Source: an uncultured Caldilineales bacterium
GTDB taxonomy: Bacteria; Chloroflexota; Anaerolineae; JAAEKA01
Assembly: GCA_937907455.1 (NCBI GenBank)
Contig: CALESQ010000070.1
Span: forward strand, 1 to 64,000
Direction of reading: 5' to 3'
Length of the DNA stretch: 64,000 nt
Below the pieces are notes generated by a model. The model did no database searches. It was not told the origin of the DNA and saw only the letters and a program-made list of their open reading frames with translations. Shown here piece by piece: positions 1-7,288 of the stretch; positions within the stretch are counted from its first letter, which is position 1; every line of letters starts with the position of its first letter. The translations under genes and the position numbers were made by a program.

Positions 1-88
1 TTTGTCAAGACCACGAGTCGACGAAAATAAGGTGATAGACATAACGTCTTCCGCTGGCGTCGTCGTAGCAGCAGCCTGGGCGCACAGT

Positions 89-276
89 TCATTCGCAGTG
101 CACCTCCTTCGGCATGCGATACGCCAGGCTCTGGTGCGGCCGTTCGGTGTTGTAGAAGTCGAAGTCCATCAGGCCAGCCTGAAGGTCATAGCCAGTGGCG
201 TAGCTCATCAGATAGATGCGCTCATACTTGACGCTCCGCCAAAGGCGCTCAATCATGATGTTGTCAAGCGCTCGGG
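89..276 (-). pseudogene. IS3-family transposase (OrfB) C-terminal remnant
   Basis: The minus-strand reading contains the hallmark C-terminus of an IS3-family DDE integrase: RALDNIMIERLWRSVKYE, then a YL..Y stretch, FYNTERPHQSL and a closing P.EV, before a stop at 89. The E of the NIMIERLWRS motif is the third catalytic acid. The two catalytic Asp residues and the whole N-terminal half are absent: homology stops near 276, where the DNA continues as the 3' end of an unrelated plus-strand gene. I see this as a dead 3' fragment. No intact insertion-sequence end or target duplication could be defined, because the left side runs off the window. Confidence 0.8.
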
Positions 277-280
277 CGCG

Positions 281-418
281 ACGCTGGTGGATGCGATTCG
301 CAGCGAGGTGCTCCCCTGGTTCAGTTGGACGTATATCCTGCTGGGCGTGCCGGTGAGCTTGCTGGTGCTGCTGGCAACCGTGACTGCGGCACGGCGCAGA
401 CGGGGTTACACTACATGA
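281..418 (+). pseudogene. 3' fragment of a membrane-protein gene disrupted by an insertion sequence
   Basis: The last ~45 codons of this plus-strand frame read like a genuine protein C-terminus. They run from SGATLVDAIRSEV through a hydrophobic segment (YILLGVPVSLLVLLATVTA) to a positive RRRRG cluster and a stop. That is a single C-terminal transmembrane helix with cytoplasmic arginines. Upstream of about 280 the frame runs through the antisense of the transposase remnant, so the 5' part of the gene has been lost. A terminator hairpin follows the stop by ~60 bp. The family cannot be identified from this stub. Confidence 0.5.
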
Positions 419-475
419 ATGCGGCGGCTGACGGGGCGCGTGCATCCGTTTCAGAGCCAGCCCAAAATAGCGTTT

Positions 476-515
476 AAAGAAGGTCGTGAGCTGGTTCCAG
501 CACGGCCTTCTTTTT
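476..515. terminator. Bidirectional hairpin terminator
   Basis: A 12-bp stem (AAGAAGGTCGTG with CACGGCCTTCTT, one G-U pair) closes a 12-nt loop. It is followed by TTTTT on the plus side and TTTAAA on the minus side. It lies between the plus-strand membrane-protein remnant and the minus-strand RibD-C gene, whose stop is at 540, so it can serve both. Confidence 0.75.
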
Positions 516-539
516 GATACCGCAGCGGTGTGGTTTGTC

Positions 540-1145
540 TCAGGCAGTGTGTCTTCTGCTGGCTACAAGGCCGGTTGCACGCTGGTAGGCCGCGATAACG
601 ACTCCCTTCGATGTCATCGCGCTTGCCGTTACCTTCCAGATTGCAGGAAGAGTGCCCTCGCCAAACAAACGCTTTCCGCCAGCCAGTGTCACCGGGTAGA
701 TCATCAACCAGAATTCATCAACCAGCTCATGCCTGAGCAATGTTTGTACCAGTTGACTGCTGCCCCACACGTGTAAATCATTGCCTTGTTCCTGCTTGAG
801 CGCGGCGATTTTAGCCACCACATCGCCATTTAAAAACACAGAGGGCTGCCACAGGCTGGAGGTGCGGGTATTCGAAACCACATACTTGGTTGCTGTGTTG
901 ACATTGGGCCAGGCATCAGCATGGCGCGGCCAGTATGGCTCCCAAATTTCAAAGGTGATGCGCCCCAGCAGCAGATCAAACGACACATCCATCTGACTTT
1001 TCAACGCGGTTGCCAGGCTTTCGTCGGCATAGCCGGCAATCCATCCACCCAACGCAAAGCCGCCGCTGCTGTCTTCGTCCGGTCCACCGGGGGCTTGGAT
1101 CACGCCGTCAAGCGAGACATGGGCAAGCACAATAATTTTTCTCAT
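540..1145 (-). CDS. RibD C-terminal / dihydrofolate-reductase-like family protein
   Basis: A 201-residue protein of the stand-alone RibD-C (DHFR-like fold) family, as in YyaP/YwjB-type proteins. It opens with RKIIVLAHVSLDGVI, the usual first strand and SLDG motif. Later come LLLGRITFEIWEPYW (the GR.T.E..., nucleotide-binding loop), a VVS strand, LHVWGSSQLVQTLL (the G(S/G)..L phosphate-binding helix) and VDEFWLMIYPVTLAGGKRLF. The family probably uses NAD(P)H, but its substrates are mostly unknown. An ATG at 1145 preceded by AAGGA is preferred over an in-frame TTG at 1148. The gene stands alone, with a terminator after it and a repeat array before it. Confidence 0.85.
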   Translation of the reverse strand: MRKIIVLAHVSLDGVIQAPGGPDEDSSGGFALGGWIAGYADESLATALKSQMDVSFDLLLGRITFEIWEPYWPRHADAWPNVNTATKYVVSNTRTSSLWQPSVFLNGDVVAKIAALKQEQGNDLHVWGSSQLVQTLLRHELVDEFWLMIYPVTLAGGKRLFGEGTLPAIWKVTASAMTSKGVVIAAYQRATGLVASRRHTA

Positions 1146-1226
1146 CAATTAAATCCTTTCATAGGGGATGGTTTTATCATACTGTATCCTCGGCCCAATC
1201 GGCTAATTCTAATCTTGGCGAGAGCT

Positions 1227-1690
1227 CCCCACTGCTTTGGCCGGTCTCCAGACCGAGCCAGCACGCCGTGCGGTGGGAGAATGGTTCGCAGTTACACTGC
1301 ATGTCCGCAGGGAGCGGCTGTCAGACGGCACGGTCTGGAGATCGGGAATCATCCCGCAGGGGCCGGCCGGAGCGAGAACGACCATCCCCACTGCTTTGGC
1401 CGGTCTCCAGACCGAGCCAGCACGCCGTGCGGTGGGAGAATGGTTCGCAGTTACACTGCATGTCCGCAGGGAGCGGCTGTCAGACGGCACGGTCTGGAGA
1501 TCGGGAATCATCCCGCAGGGGCCGGCCGGAGCGAGAACGACCATCCCCACTGCTTTGGCCGGTCTCCAGACCGAGCCAGCACGCCGTGCGGTGGGAGAAT
1601 GGTTCGCAGTTACACTGCATGTCCGCAGGGAGCGGCTGTCAGACGGCACGGTCTGGAGATTGGGAACCATCCCGCAGGGGCAAGACGGAG
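1227..1690. repeat. 159-bp direct tandem repeat, about 2.9 copies
   Basis: Units begin at 1227, 1386 and 1545, giving an exact 159-bp period. The first two are essentially identical and the third diverges after about 1660. Each unit carries inverted arms, CCGGTCTCCAGACCG (1241-1255 in unit 1) and CGGTCTGGAGATCGG (1331-1345), that can fold into a long hairpin. The period is a multiple of three, so open frames run through on both strands. They have no start signals and no recognisable domain, so I read this as non-coding. The rest of 1146-1923 holds low-complexity sequence and the promoter at 1791. Confidence 0.9.
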
Positions 1691-1790
1691 CAAGGAGCCA
1701 GACGGAGCGAGTCGTCTCTGATCTCCTTACTGCTTACTACTGACTATTTACTGCTCACCGCTCCCTCCCGCTTCCTTCCAAATTCAGGAC

Positions 1791-1836
1791 TTGACACAGA
1801 ACAATTGTTCTGTTATACTATCAGAACAATTGTTCT
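1791..1836 (+). promoter_or_regulatory. Sigma70-type promoter with two SOS-box-like palindromes
   Basis: TTGACA (1791-1796), a 17-bp spacer and TATACT (1814-1819) form a near-consensus promoter. Two identical 14-bp perfect palindromes, AGAACAATTGTTCT, lie at 1798-1811 (in the spacer) and 1823-1836 (over the expected transcription start), 25 bp apart. The core GAAC-N4-GTTC matches LexA boxes of Gram-positive bacteria. A repressor bound here would block the polymerase. LexA as the regulator is inferred, not shown. Confidence 0.85.
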
Positions 1837-1923
1837 ACTCTCGTCAAGGGTAGCGCCTTCTTCATTAGATGTGGCACGAAAGGATCATTAGCTGCGGCCC
1901 AGGCTGCCCGTACCTCCCGACCG

Positions 1924-3027
1924 ATGCAGGATGGGCTTATGCGCATGCGACAACTTGATATGCAATCTGATCGCATTGAAGCAGTGCTGGCCTCGCACCG
2001 CGTCCCAGGACGGGTGTGGGGAGCCACCATCACCCCACGCTTCATTCGCTTTCAAATCACCACCGCGCTTGGCACCAAGGTACACAAAGTGTCTGAGCTG
2101 TCCGAGGAAATCGCCTTGAACCTGGGCGTACACAACACGCGCATCTATCGCAAACAGGGCGCTATTCAGGTCGAGGTGCCACGTCAGGAACCTGAACCGG
2201 TGCGCTTGCTGCCGCTTTGCCGCCGTGTGGGGCAGATACCTCCTTTCACTGCCCTGCTGGGGTTGGACGATGATGGCGTACCTTTGCTGCTCAATCTGCC
2301 CAGCCCTGATGTGGTGCATGTGTTGGTGGCGGGGACTACCGGTTCCGGCAAAACTGCCCTTGCCCGTGCCCTGTTGCTGTCGCTGGCTCTTAACAACTCG
2401 GTTGAGGACTTGCGCCTGGTGCTGATTGATCCCAAAGGGCGCGGTTTCGAGCCGCTATCGCCGTTGCCGCATGTGGTGGGCCGCGTGGCTGCCACCCCGC
2501 AATCTGGCGTGCGTGCCCTGGCCTGGCTGGTGCAGGAGATGGAGCAGCGCGACCGGGCACGCCTCAGCCGCCCGCTGTTGGTGGTGGCGATTGATGAGCT
2601 GGCTGACCTGCTGATGACCGGCGGCAAAGCTGCGGAAACCGCGCTGGTACGCCTGGCGCAACGTGGCCGTGAGGCTGGCATTCATCTGGTGGCCTGCACG
2701 CAAAAACCCTCAGCCGAGGTGGTGAGCGGCTTGCTGAAGGCCAATTTCCCCATTCGTCTGGTCGGTGCTGTTTCCAGCCCGGAAGATGCCAAAGTGGCCG
2801 CAGGGGTGGCCGGCAGCGGCGCCGAAAAGCTGTTGGGCCACGGTGATTTTGTGCTGGTGGCCAAAGGCGACGTGCTGCGCCTTCAGGCGGCCTACGCCAG
2901 CGAGCAGGAAATCGCTGAAGCGGCGCGTCAATGGCGACCTGCCCCTGAGCTTGTGCCCGATAGCTCCGGCTATCATTGCGATGTGCTGAGCGGGCAAACG
3001 CTGCTTGCTCCCAAGCTTTCATTATAA
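1924..3027 (+). CDS. FtsK/SpoIIIE-type DNA translocase-like ATPase
   Basis: The 367-residue protein has one FtsK/SpoIIIE motor domain. Walker A is VAGTTGSGKTALARAL near residue 140, LIDPKGRGFE follows, Walker B is LLVVAIDELADLL near residue 220, and a RAxxxGIHLVACTQKPS-like sensor follows (REAGIHLVACTQKPSA). There are no N-terminal membrane helices and no FtsK gamma (KOPS-reading) domain, so it is not the cell-division FtsK. It resembles short FtsK-like pumps of mobile elements. The start is ATG 1924 or ATG 1939. The frame is open far upstream, and 1939 has the better Shine-Dalgarno (AGGATGGG). It heads a three-gene cassette under the palindrome-controlled promoter at 1791, which suggests induction by DNA damage. 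Confidence 0.8.
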   Translation: MQDGLMRMRQLDMQSDRIEAVLASHRVPGRVWGATITPRFIRFQITTALGTKVHKVSELSEEIALNLGVHNTRIYRKQGAIQVEVPRQEPEPVRLLPLCRRVGQIPPFTALLGLDDDGVPLLLNLPSPDVVHVLVAGTTGSGKTALARALLLSLALNNSVEDLRLVLIDPKGRGFEPLSPLPHVVGRVAATPQSGVRALAWLVQEMEQRDRARLSRPLLVVAIDELADLLMTGGKAAETALVRLAQRGREAGIHLVACTQKPSAEVVSGLLKANFPIRLVGAVSSPEDAKVAAGVAGSGAEKLLGHGDFVLVAKGDVLRLQAAYASEQEIAEAARQWRPAPELVPDSSGYHCDVLSGQTLLAPKLSL

Positions 3028-3039
3028 AGAGATTTTTCC

Positions 3040-3432
3040 ATGCGCAAACTACTTGCTTTCAGCATGATCGCCGGTTTTGTTACTCTGGCTATTTTGATCG
3101 GGCAGCGGATGAGCAACGATGCCATGGCTGTGATGATCGGCGTGATCTTCGGCGTGGCCGCCAGCATCCCTACCAGCCTGCTGATCGCGCTGGCCGCCCG
3201 CGGCAAAGCGGCTCTGCAGCCCTCTTATCGCCGCGATGACTATCAGCCTGTGGCCCCGGCCCCGCAAATCTATGTGGTGACATCCGGCCAAAGCCTGCCC
3301 GCGGGTCTGATGGCTCCCGGTGCATCTGTACCTGCGCAGTCTGGCGGCGCATTTTTTGCCAACCCCCCACAGCGGCGCTATCGCGTGGTGGGCGAGGCGG
3401 AATATTGGCTGAACGACAATCAGGCTGACTAG
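3040..3432 (+). CDS. Small two-helix membrane protein
   Basis: A 130-residue protein, family not recognised. Two hydrophobic segments come first (about residues 4-22 and 28-52, LLAFSMIAGFVTLAILIG and MAVMIGVIFGVAASIPTS). A Pro/Ala/Gln-rich soluble tail follows, containing IYVVTSGQSLP and ending in YRVVGEAEYWLND. It starts 12 bp after the FtsK-like gene and lies ~50 bp before the next one, so the three are probably co-transcribed. A role as membrane partner of the ATPase is only a guess from context. Confidence 0.6.
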   Translation: MRKLLAFSMIAGFVTLAILIGQRMSNDAMAVMIGVIFGVAASIPTSLLIALAARGKAALQPSYRRDDYQPVAPAPQIYVVTSGQSLPAGLMAPGASVPAQSGGAFFANPPQRRYRVVGEAEYWLNDNQAD

Positions 3433-3485
3433 CTGCGCTAACCAGTGATATGGTCCATGTTTACCCGTAACGAAAGGTTGACTTT

Positions 3486-3917
3486 ATGAAACTGCGAACC
3501 CCCGAAGCGGTCACCTTGCTGGCCCGTACTCATGATTTTTTCCCCGCGGCCTTTCGTTGGCGCGGTCGTCGTTTTGATGTGTTGCGCATTGAGTTGTGTT
3601 GGAAGGTGCAGCAGCCTGCACCCTGCCGCCTCTTTCAGGTGCGCACGGCCGCAGGCAGTTTTGTGCTGCGTTACAGCCTGAAAACTGCCCGCTGGGAGAT
3701 GACCAACCGCCCGTTGATGCTGGGTTTGTTGCCTGACATGCCCGCAGCCCCGGCGCGCTTCCCCCTGCCGCGCAATCGGCAGCGTGCGCAGCGTCAGCCG
3801 GTTAGCATCACAGCCAGCCGTGGCCCAAAAATCGCCGCAGCTACGCCCAAAGCGCCCAGCGTTGCAAACAGCAAGGCTCCGGCAGCGCAGTCTTTGGCAA
3901 TGCGCGCCAGCGGGTGA
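3486..3917 (+). CDS. Hypothetical protein, DUF6504-like core, third gene of the FtsK-like cassette
   Basis: A 143-residue basic protein. Residues ~18-75 (PAAFRWRGRRFDVLRIELCW, RLFQVRTAAGSFVLRYS, ARWEMTN) have the W-R-GRR / R.FRV / W pattern that I associate with DUF6504, a small domain found near mutagenic polymerase genes in actinobacteria. This match is by eye and weak. The start ATG follows GAAAGG. The last ~41 codons, Ala/Pro/Lys-rich, run antisense into the 3' end of dgkA (overlap 3794-3917), so the tail may be recent or a frameshift artefact. Confidence 0.5.
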   Translation: MKLRTPEAVTLLARTHDFFPAAFRWRGRRFDVLRIELCWKVQQPAPCRLFQVRTAAGSFVLRYSLKTARWEMTNRPLMLGLLPDMPAAPARFPLPRNRQRAQRQPVSITASRGPKIAAATPKAPSVANSKAPAAQSLAMRASG

Positions 3918-4162
3918 ATGGCAGGCGAAACCAGGTCTACCACGGCTTCAATGGCCGTGTTGACTGCCTCCAGCGCTAGAATTAGCGCCACTACCAGGGC
4001 CAGCAAAGCCCATTCCAGCGGTTGAATATGCAGCCAAATTCCCGCGGCAGCCACTCCACAGGCTGCCGCGACTTCTATCCAGGCATTGCGCTGGGTGAGC
4101 ACGGTATGAGCCATGCCGTGCAGCGCCGCGGTGAAGGAATGCCAGCGGTTGCGGCTTTTCAT
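3794..4162 (-). CDS. dgkA: Undecaprenol/diacylglycerol kinase (DgkA family)
   Basis: A 122-residue integral membrane kinase that phosphorylates undecaprenol or diacylglycerol, feeding lipid carrier to wall synthesis. After a basic N-terminus (MKSRNRWHSFTAALHG) come three helices. The family signature is present as EAVNTAIEAVVD near residue 70, where E..N and the second E bind Mg-ATP. The length fits the Gram-positive type. ATG 4162 overlaps the ybeY stop (ATGA), so I prefer it to upstream in-frame codons. It is the last gene of yqeY-pgpH-ybeY-dgkA. Its 3' end overlaps the convergent hypothetical gene by 124 bp. Confidence 0.92.
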   Translation of the reverse strand: MKSRNRWHSFTAALHGMAHTVLTQRNAWIEVAAACGVAAAGIWLHIQPLEWALLALVVALILALEAVNTAIEAVVDLVSPAIHPLARIAKDCAAGALLFATLGALGVAAAIFGPRLAVMLTG

Positions 4163-4635
4163 GCCGGCACTGCCTCCAGAATGCGTGCCTGGCGCGCCCA
4201 CATATCCGCTTCTTCAGCTTCGTCGGCGTGGTCGTAGCCCAGCAGATGCAGCACGCCGTGTACCGCCAGCAGGCACAACTCGGCTTCCACCGACTGGCCT
4301 GCGGCCTCGGCCTGGTGCTGCGCCGTGGGAAACGAAATCACCACATCGCCCAGGTAGTTGCGCTCGCGCGCGGTGACAAAAGATTGCCCGTTGGCACCGG
4401 CGTCATCCTGCGCTGCAAAAGACAGCACATCGGTAGGGGCGTTGATGCCGCGATAGGCGTGGTTGAGCTGTTGCAGCAGCGTGTCATCGCTGATCACCAA
4501 ACTTAGCTCTTTGCCAACGGCGTGTTCAGCCTGTAACGCCGCGGCGATCACAGCCAGCAAACGCGCTACCGGCACGTATGGCGCAAAAGCCGCTTCTATT
4601 TGCAGGGAAACTGTGTCGTTAGCGGGGTTAGTCAT
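4159..4635 (-). CDS. ybeY: Endoribonuclease YbeY (rRNA maturation, ribosome quality control)
   Basis: A 158-residue metallo-endoribonuclease acting in 16S rRNA 3' maturation. The signature zinc site is AVHGVLHLLGYDHADEAE.ADM (three His). Upstream lie LVISDD..LQQLNHAYRGIN and TDVLSFA, then YLGDVVIS, all in the family order. ATG 4635 overlaps the end of the pgpH gene by 8 bp; an in-frame ATG at 4662 is less likely. It is coupled to dgkA by an ATGA overlap, the usual HD-hydrolase/ybeY/dgkA order of Gram-positive-type genomes. Confidence 0.95.
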   Translation of the reverse strand: MTNPANDTVSLQIEAAFAPYVPVARLLAVIAAALQAEHAVGKELSLVISDDTLLQQLNHAYRGINAPTDVLSFAAQDDAGANGQSFVTARERNYLGDVVISFPTAQHQAEAAGQSVEAELCLLAVHGVLHLLGYDHADEAEEADMWARQARILEAVPA

Positions 4636-6751
4636 GGTTGGCAGCCAGTGGTGTACGTCCATCACTGCCAGCGGTTGAGGGCAGTTCCGGGTAGACAATG
4701 CGCGGATGGTGCGCGCCTTGCAGCGCCTGCACAAACACCATGCGTGTCACATGCAGATCATGCAGGGTGAGGGGACTCTCTGACAGCTCGCCTTCGATCA
4801 TCTTCTGGTTGATGATTTTTTGCACCAGTTGGTCAATTTCTTCCCGCGTGGCCGGGTGAGCCGCGCGCACGGCGCTTTCGCAGCTATCAGCCAGCATCAG
4901 CAGCGCGGTTTCGCGGCTGCGCGGCCGCGGGCCTGGGTAGCGAAAATCAGCTTCGTTTACCCCTTCAGCCCCGGCCTGCTTTTGTGCTTCACTATAAAAT
5001 ACCCGCACCAGCCCCGTTCCCTGGTGTTCGGCGATGAAATCGCGCACCCGCTGCGGTAGCTTATGGCGGCGCGCCAGCTCCAGCCCATCTTTGATATGGC
5101 TGATGATCACCTGCGCGCTGGACCAGGGGTCAAGCTGGCTGTGGGGGTTCACCCCTTCCATGCGGTTTTCCACGAAGAAATAGGGGCGGTTGAGCTTGCC
5201 AATGTCGTGATAATAGCAGCCGACGCGGGTGAGAAAGGCGTCGCCGCCAATGGCCTCGGCAGCCTGCTCGGCCAGATTGCTTACCAGCAGCGAATGGTGA
5301 TAGGTGCCGGGAGCTTTGGTGATCAGCTCGCGCAGCAGGGGGTGGTTGGGCCGCGCCAGGTCCATCAGCCGCAGCGGAGTGGCAATATCGAAAATGGCGC
5401 CCAGCATGTAAAACCCCACCAGGGCGATGCTGGCGGCAATCACGCCGCTGGCCAGCCCCGCGGCCAGCAGTTGCAGACCTATGTTCAGCTCCAGGCGCAT
5501 GGGCAGGTTGAAGGCCAGCAGCAAAGTCAGGCTGATTCCGCTGACCGCCGCGCCCGCTGTGATGTAGGCCGCGGTGCGCTCGCCCTTGCGCAACATCAGC
5601 ACGCCCACCAGCGAGTTCAACATCAAATAGACCACCAGGTTAACATTGCCGTTGCTGAGGTAGCCGGCCACTACCGCGAAGTAGGCCATAGCCAAAAAGG
5701 CCACAGGGGTTCCCAGCAGCACACCGGTGAGCATGGTCACTGCGGCCAACGGAAACAGGTAAGGCAAAATGGTGCGGTCAGGGATCATTACCGTGGCCAG
5801 AAAAAGAAAGGCCAGCAGCAGGGCCATCAGCAGGCCCATGCGCCGCGGGGTGACGTTTTCGCCGGGCGTGGCGGTGTAGGTGTACAAGCCGAAGATCAGC
5901 GCCATGATGCCCGCCACGAGAAGGGCCGTGGTCGCGCGCTGCCAATTCCAACCGGCTTGGTTTAGCCCCATCGCCTCCAGCGCTTCAATATGGCGAGCTG
6001 TTACCAGATCACCGGCGCGCACCACAATTTCACCCGCTTCGTAGCGTTCGATTTGCGGCGTCACCGCGGCGCGTGCCTCTTGCTTGAGCGCAGCCGTGCG
6101 CTCGGCATTAAAGACCATGTTGGGTTTGGTTAGCGCCCGCACCAGGGCGATGGCAACCCGCGCTTCGTCGTCGTTGACAAGATCTACATAGGTGGGCACG
6201 CGGCGGCGCACTGCGGCCAGTTGGTTGTCGGTGATCTCGCCCATTAGCACAAAGCTGAGCACGGTGGGGACTTCATCGCTCACCCGCTGCCAGGCATCCT
6301 CGTCCAGCGCAAAGATGGTTTCCCAGTCTGTCTGATCCAACTCGATATCGTTGAGGACGGCAACCGCTTGCAGCTTTTGTTGCACTGATGCTGTGCTGTT
6401 GTCACGCACCTGGGTGATAACTTCGCTTGCTGCGGTGGCGCGGGCAATCTGCTCGCTGCGCACGCGGCGCACCGGTTCGTAGATGTCGGCTACACGGCGT
6501 TCGGCTTGGCCGCGCGCCTCTTCGGTGAGTACCGTGCTGAGGTACTCGATTGTCTCTGGCGAGCGGATATCGCCCGCGCTGACATCGCCCACGTGCAGGG
6601 TAACCTGGCCGATGGCCGGCCAGCTCACACTGAGCGCCAGCGCAGTAGCCAGCACGAACAGCGCGCCAAAACTCCACACCAGCAGCCGGTCGCGCAGCAA
6701 CGGGCGGGTGGGCTGGGTCAACAGCATAGATGATGGGCGCGCGGGGGTCAT
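4628..6751 (-). CDS. 7TM-HD family phosphohydrolase, PgpH-like cyclic-di-AMP phosphodiesterase
   Basis: The protein has 707 residues in the YqfF/PgpH layout. An N-terminal helix (~20-42) precedes a long extracellular 7TMR-HDED region (DVSAGDIRSPETIEYLS...). A bundle of seven helices spans ~275-470. The C-terminal cytoplasmic HD domain has GTYHHSLLVSNLAEQAA and CYYHDIGKL, with H..HD metal ligands, and HISHIKDGLELA further on. Family members hydrolyse c-di-AMP. This is inferred here from architecture, and the ligand of the outer domain is unknown. It lies 8 bp after yqeY and overlaps ybeY. Confidence 0.9.
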   Translation of the reverse strand: MTPARPSSMLLTQPTRPLLRDRLLVWSFGALFVLATALALSVSWPAIGQVTLHVGDVSAGDIRSPETIEYLSTVLTEEARGQAERRVADIYEPVRRVRSEQIARATAASEVITQVRDNSTASVQQKLQAVAVLNDIELDQTDWETIFALDEDAWQRVSDEVPTVLSFVLMGEITDNQLAAVRRRVPTYVDLVNDDEARVAIALVRALTKPNMVFNAERTAALKQEARAAVTPQIERYEAGEIVVRAGDLVTARHIEALEAMGLNQAGWNWQRATTALLVAGIMALIFGLYTYTATPGENVTPRRMGLLMALLLAFLFLATVMIPDRTILPYLFPLAAVTMLTGVLLGTPVAFLAMAYFAVVAGYLSNGNVNLVVYLMLNSLVGVLMLRKGERTAAYITAGAAVSGISLTLLLAFNLPMRLELNIGLQLLAAGLASGVIAASIALVGFYMLGAIFDIATPLRLMDLARPNHPLLRELITKAPGTYHHSLLVSNLAEQAAEAIGGDAFLTRVGCYYHDIGKLNRPYFFVENRMEGVNPHSQLDPWSSAQVIISHIKDGLELARRHKLPQRVRDFIAEHQGTGLVRVFYSEAQKQAGAEGVNEADFRYPGPRPRSRETALLMLADSCESAVRAAHPATREEIDQLVQKIINQKMIEGELSESPLTLHDLHVTRMVFVQALQGAHHPRIVYPELPSTAGSDGRTPLAANHD

Positions 6752-6759
6752 GGCGGGGG

Positions 6760-7221
6760 TCAGGCCAGCAGCTCGCGCACCAACTGGTTCACCAGCTTGC
6801 CGTCGGCGCGGCCTTGTAGCTGCGCCATGGCCGCGCGCATCACCACGCCCATCTGCTGGGCGCTGGTGGCGCCGCTTTCGGCAATCACCTGTTGCACCAC
6901 AGCGCGCACGCTGGCGGCATCGAGTTGTTGTGGCAAATAGGTTTGCAGAATCGCCAGTTCGGCTTCTTCGATGGCTACCAGGTCGTTGCGTCCTGCCTTG
7001 CTGAACTCAGCGATCGAGTCGCGGCGCTGGCTGGCCTGCTTCTGGATCAGCTTCAGCACCTCGTCGTCGCTGAGCGCGGCATCAGTGCCGCTGTTGCCGC
7101 GTTTTTCCACCAGGGCATTGCTCACCGCGGTTTTTACCGAACGCAGGGTGCGTTTGCGGTCTTCATCGCGTGCCAGCATGGCGGTTTTTAAATCGGCATC
7201 CAGTTGTTCAAGTAAAGTCAT
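6760..7221 (-). CDS. yqeY: GatB/YqeY domain protein
   Basis: The 153 residues are the normal length for stand-alone YqeY. The family pattern is clear: KTAMLARDEDRKRTLRSVKTAV, RRDSIAEFSKAGRNDL, EEAELAILQTYLPQQL and GVVMRAAMAQLQGRADGKLV. It resembles the tail domain of GatB, the tRNA amidotransferase subunit that binds tRNA. The stand-alone form has no settled role. ATG 7221 follows GGAG; longer in-frame readings to 7284 lack support. It is probably first in the operon with the PgpH-like gene. Confidence 0.93.
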   Translation of the reverse strand: MTLLEQLDADLKTAMLARDEDRKRTLRSVKTAVSNALVEKRGNSGTDAALSDDEVLKLIQKQASQRRDSIAEFSKAGRNDLVAIEEAELAILQTYLPQQLDAASVRAVVQQVIAESGATSAQQMGVVMRAAMAQLQGRADGKLVNQLVRELLA

Positions 7222-7288
7222 GGCATCTCCATAGTCTTGAAGGGCGTTGCCGCGGATTATAGCACGCTTCACCCCCTGCGCCAAGCAG

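Noticed and set aside
1227..1690. CRISPR-like array
   Set aside because: The units are 159 bp with no short-repeat/spacer alternation and no cas genes.
1209..1891. Open frames through the 159-bp repeat on both strands
   Set aside because: They exist because the period is a multiple of three; no start signal, no domain, and the same sequence is open in several frames.
3170..3370. Small minus-strand frames within the FtsK-like cassette
   Set aside because: Antisense shadows without start signals.
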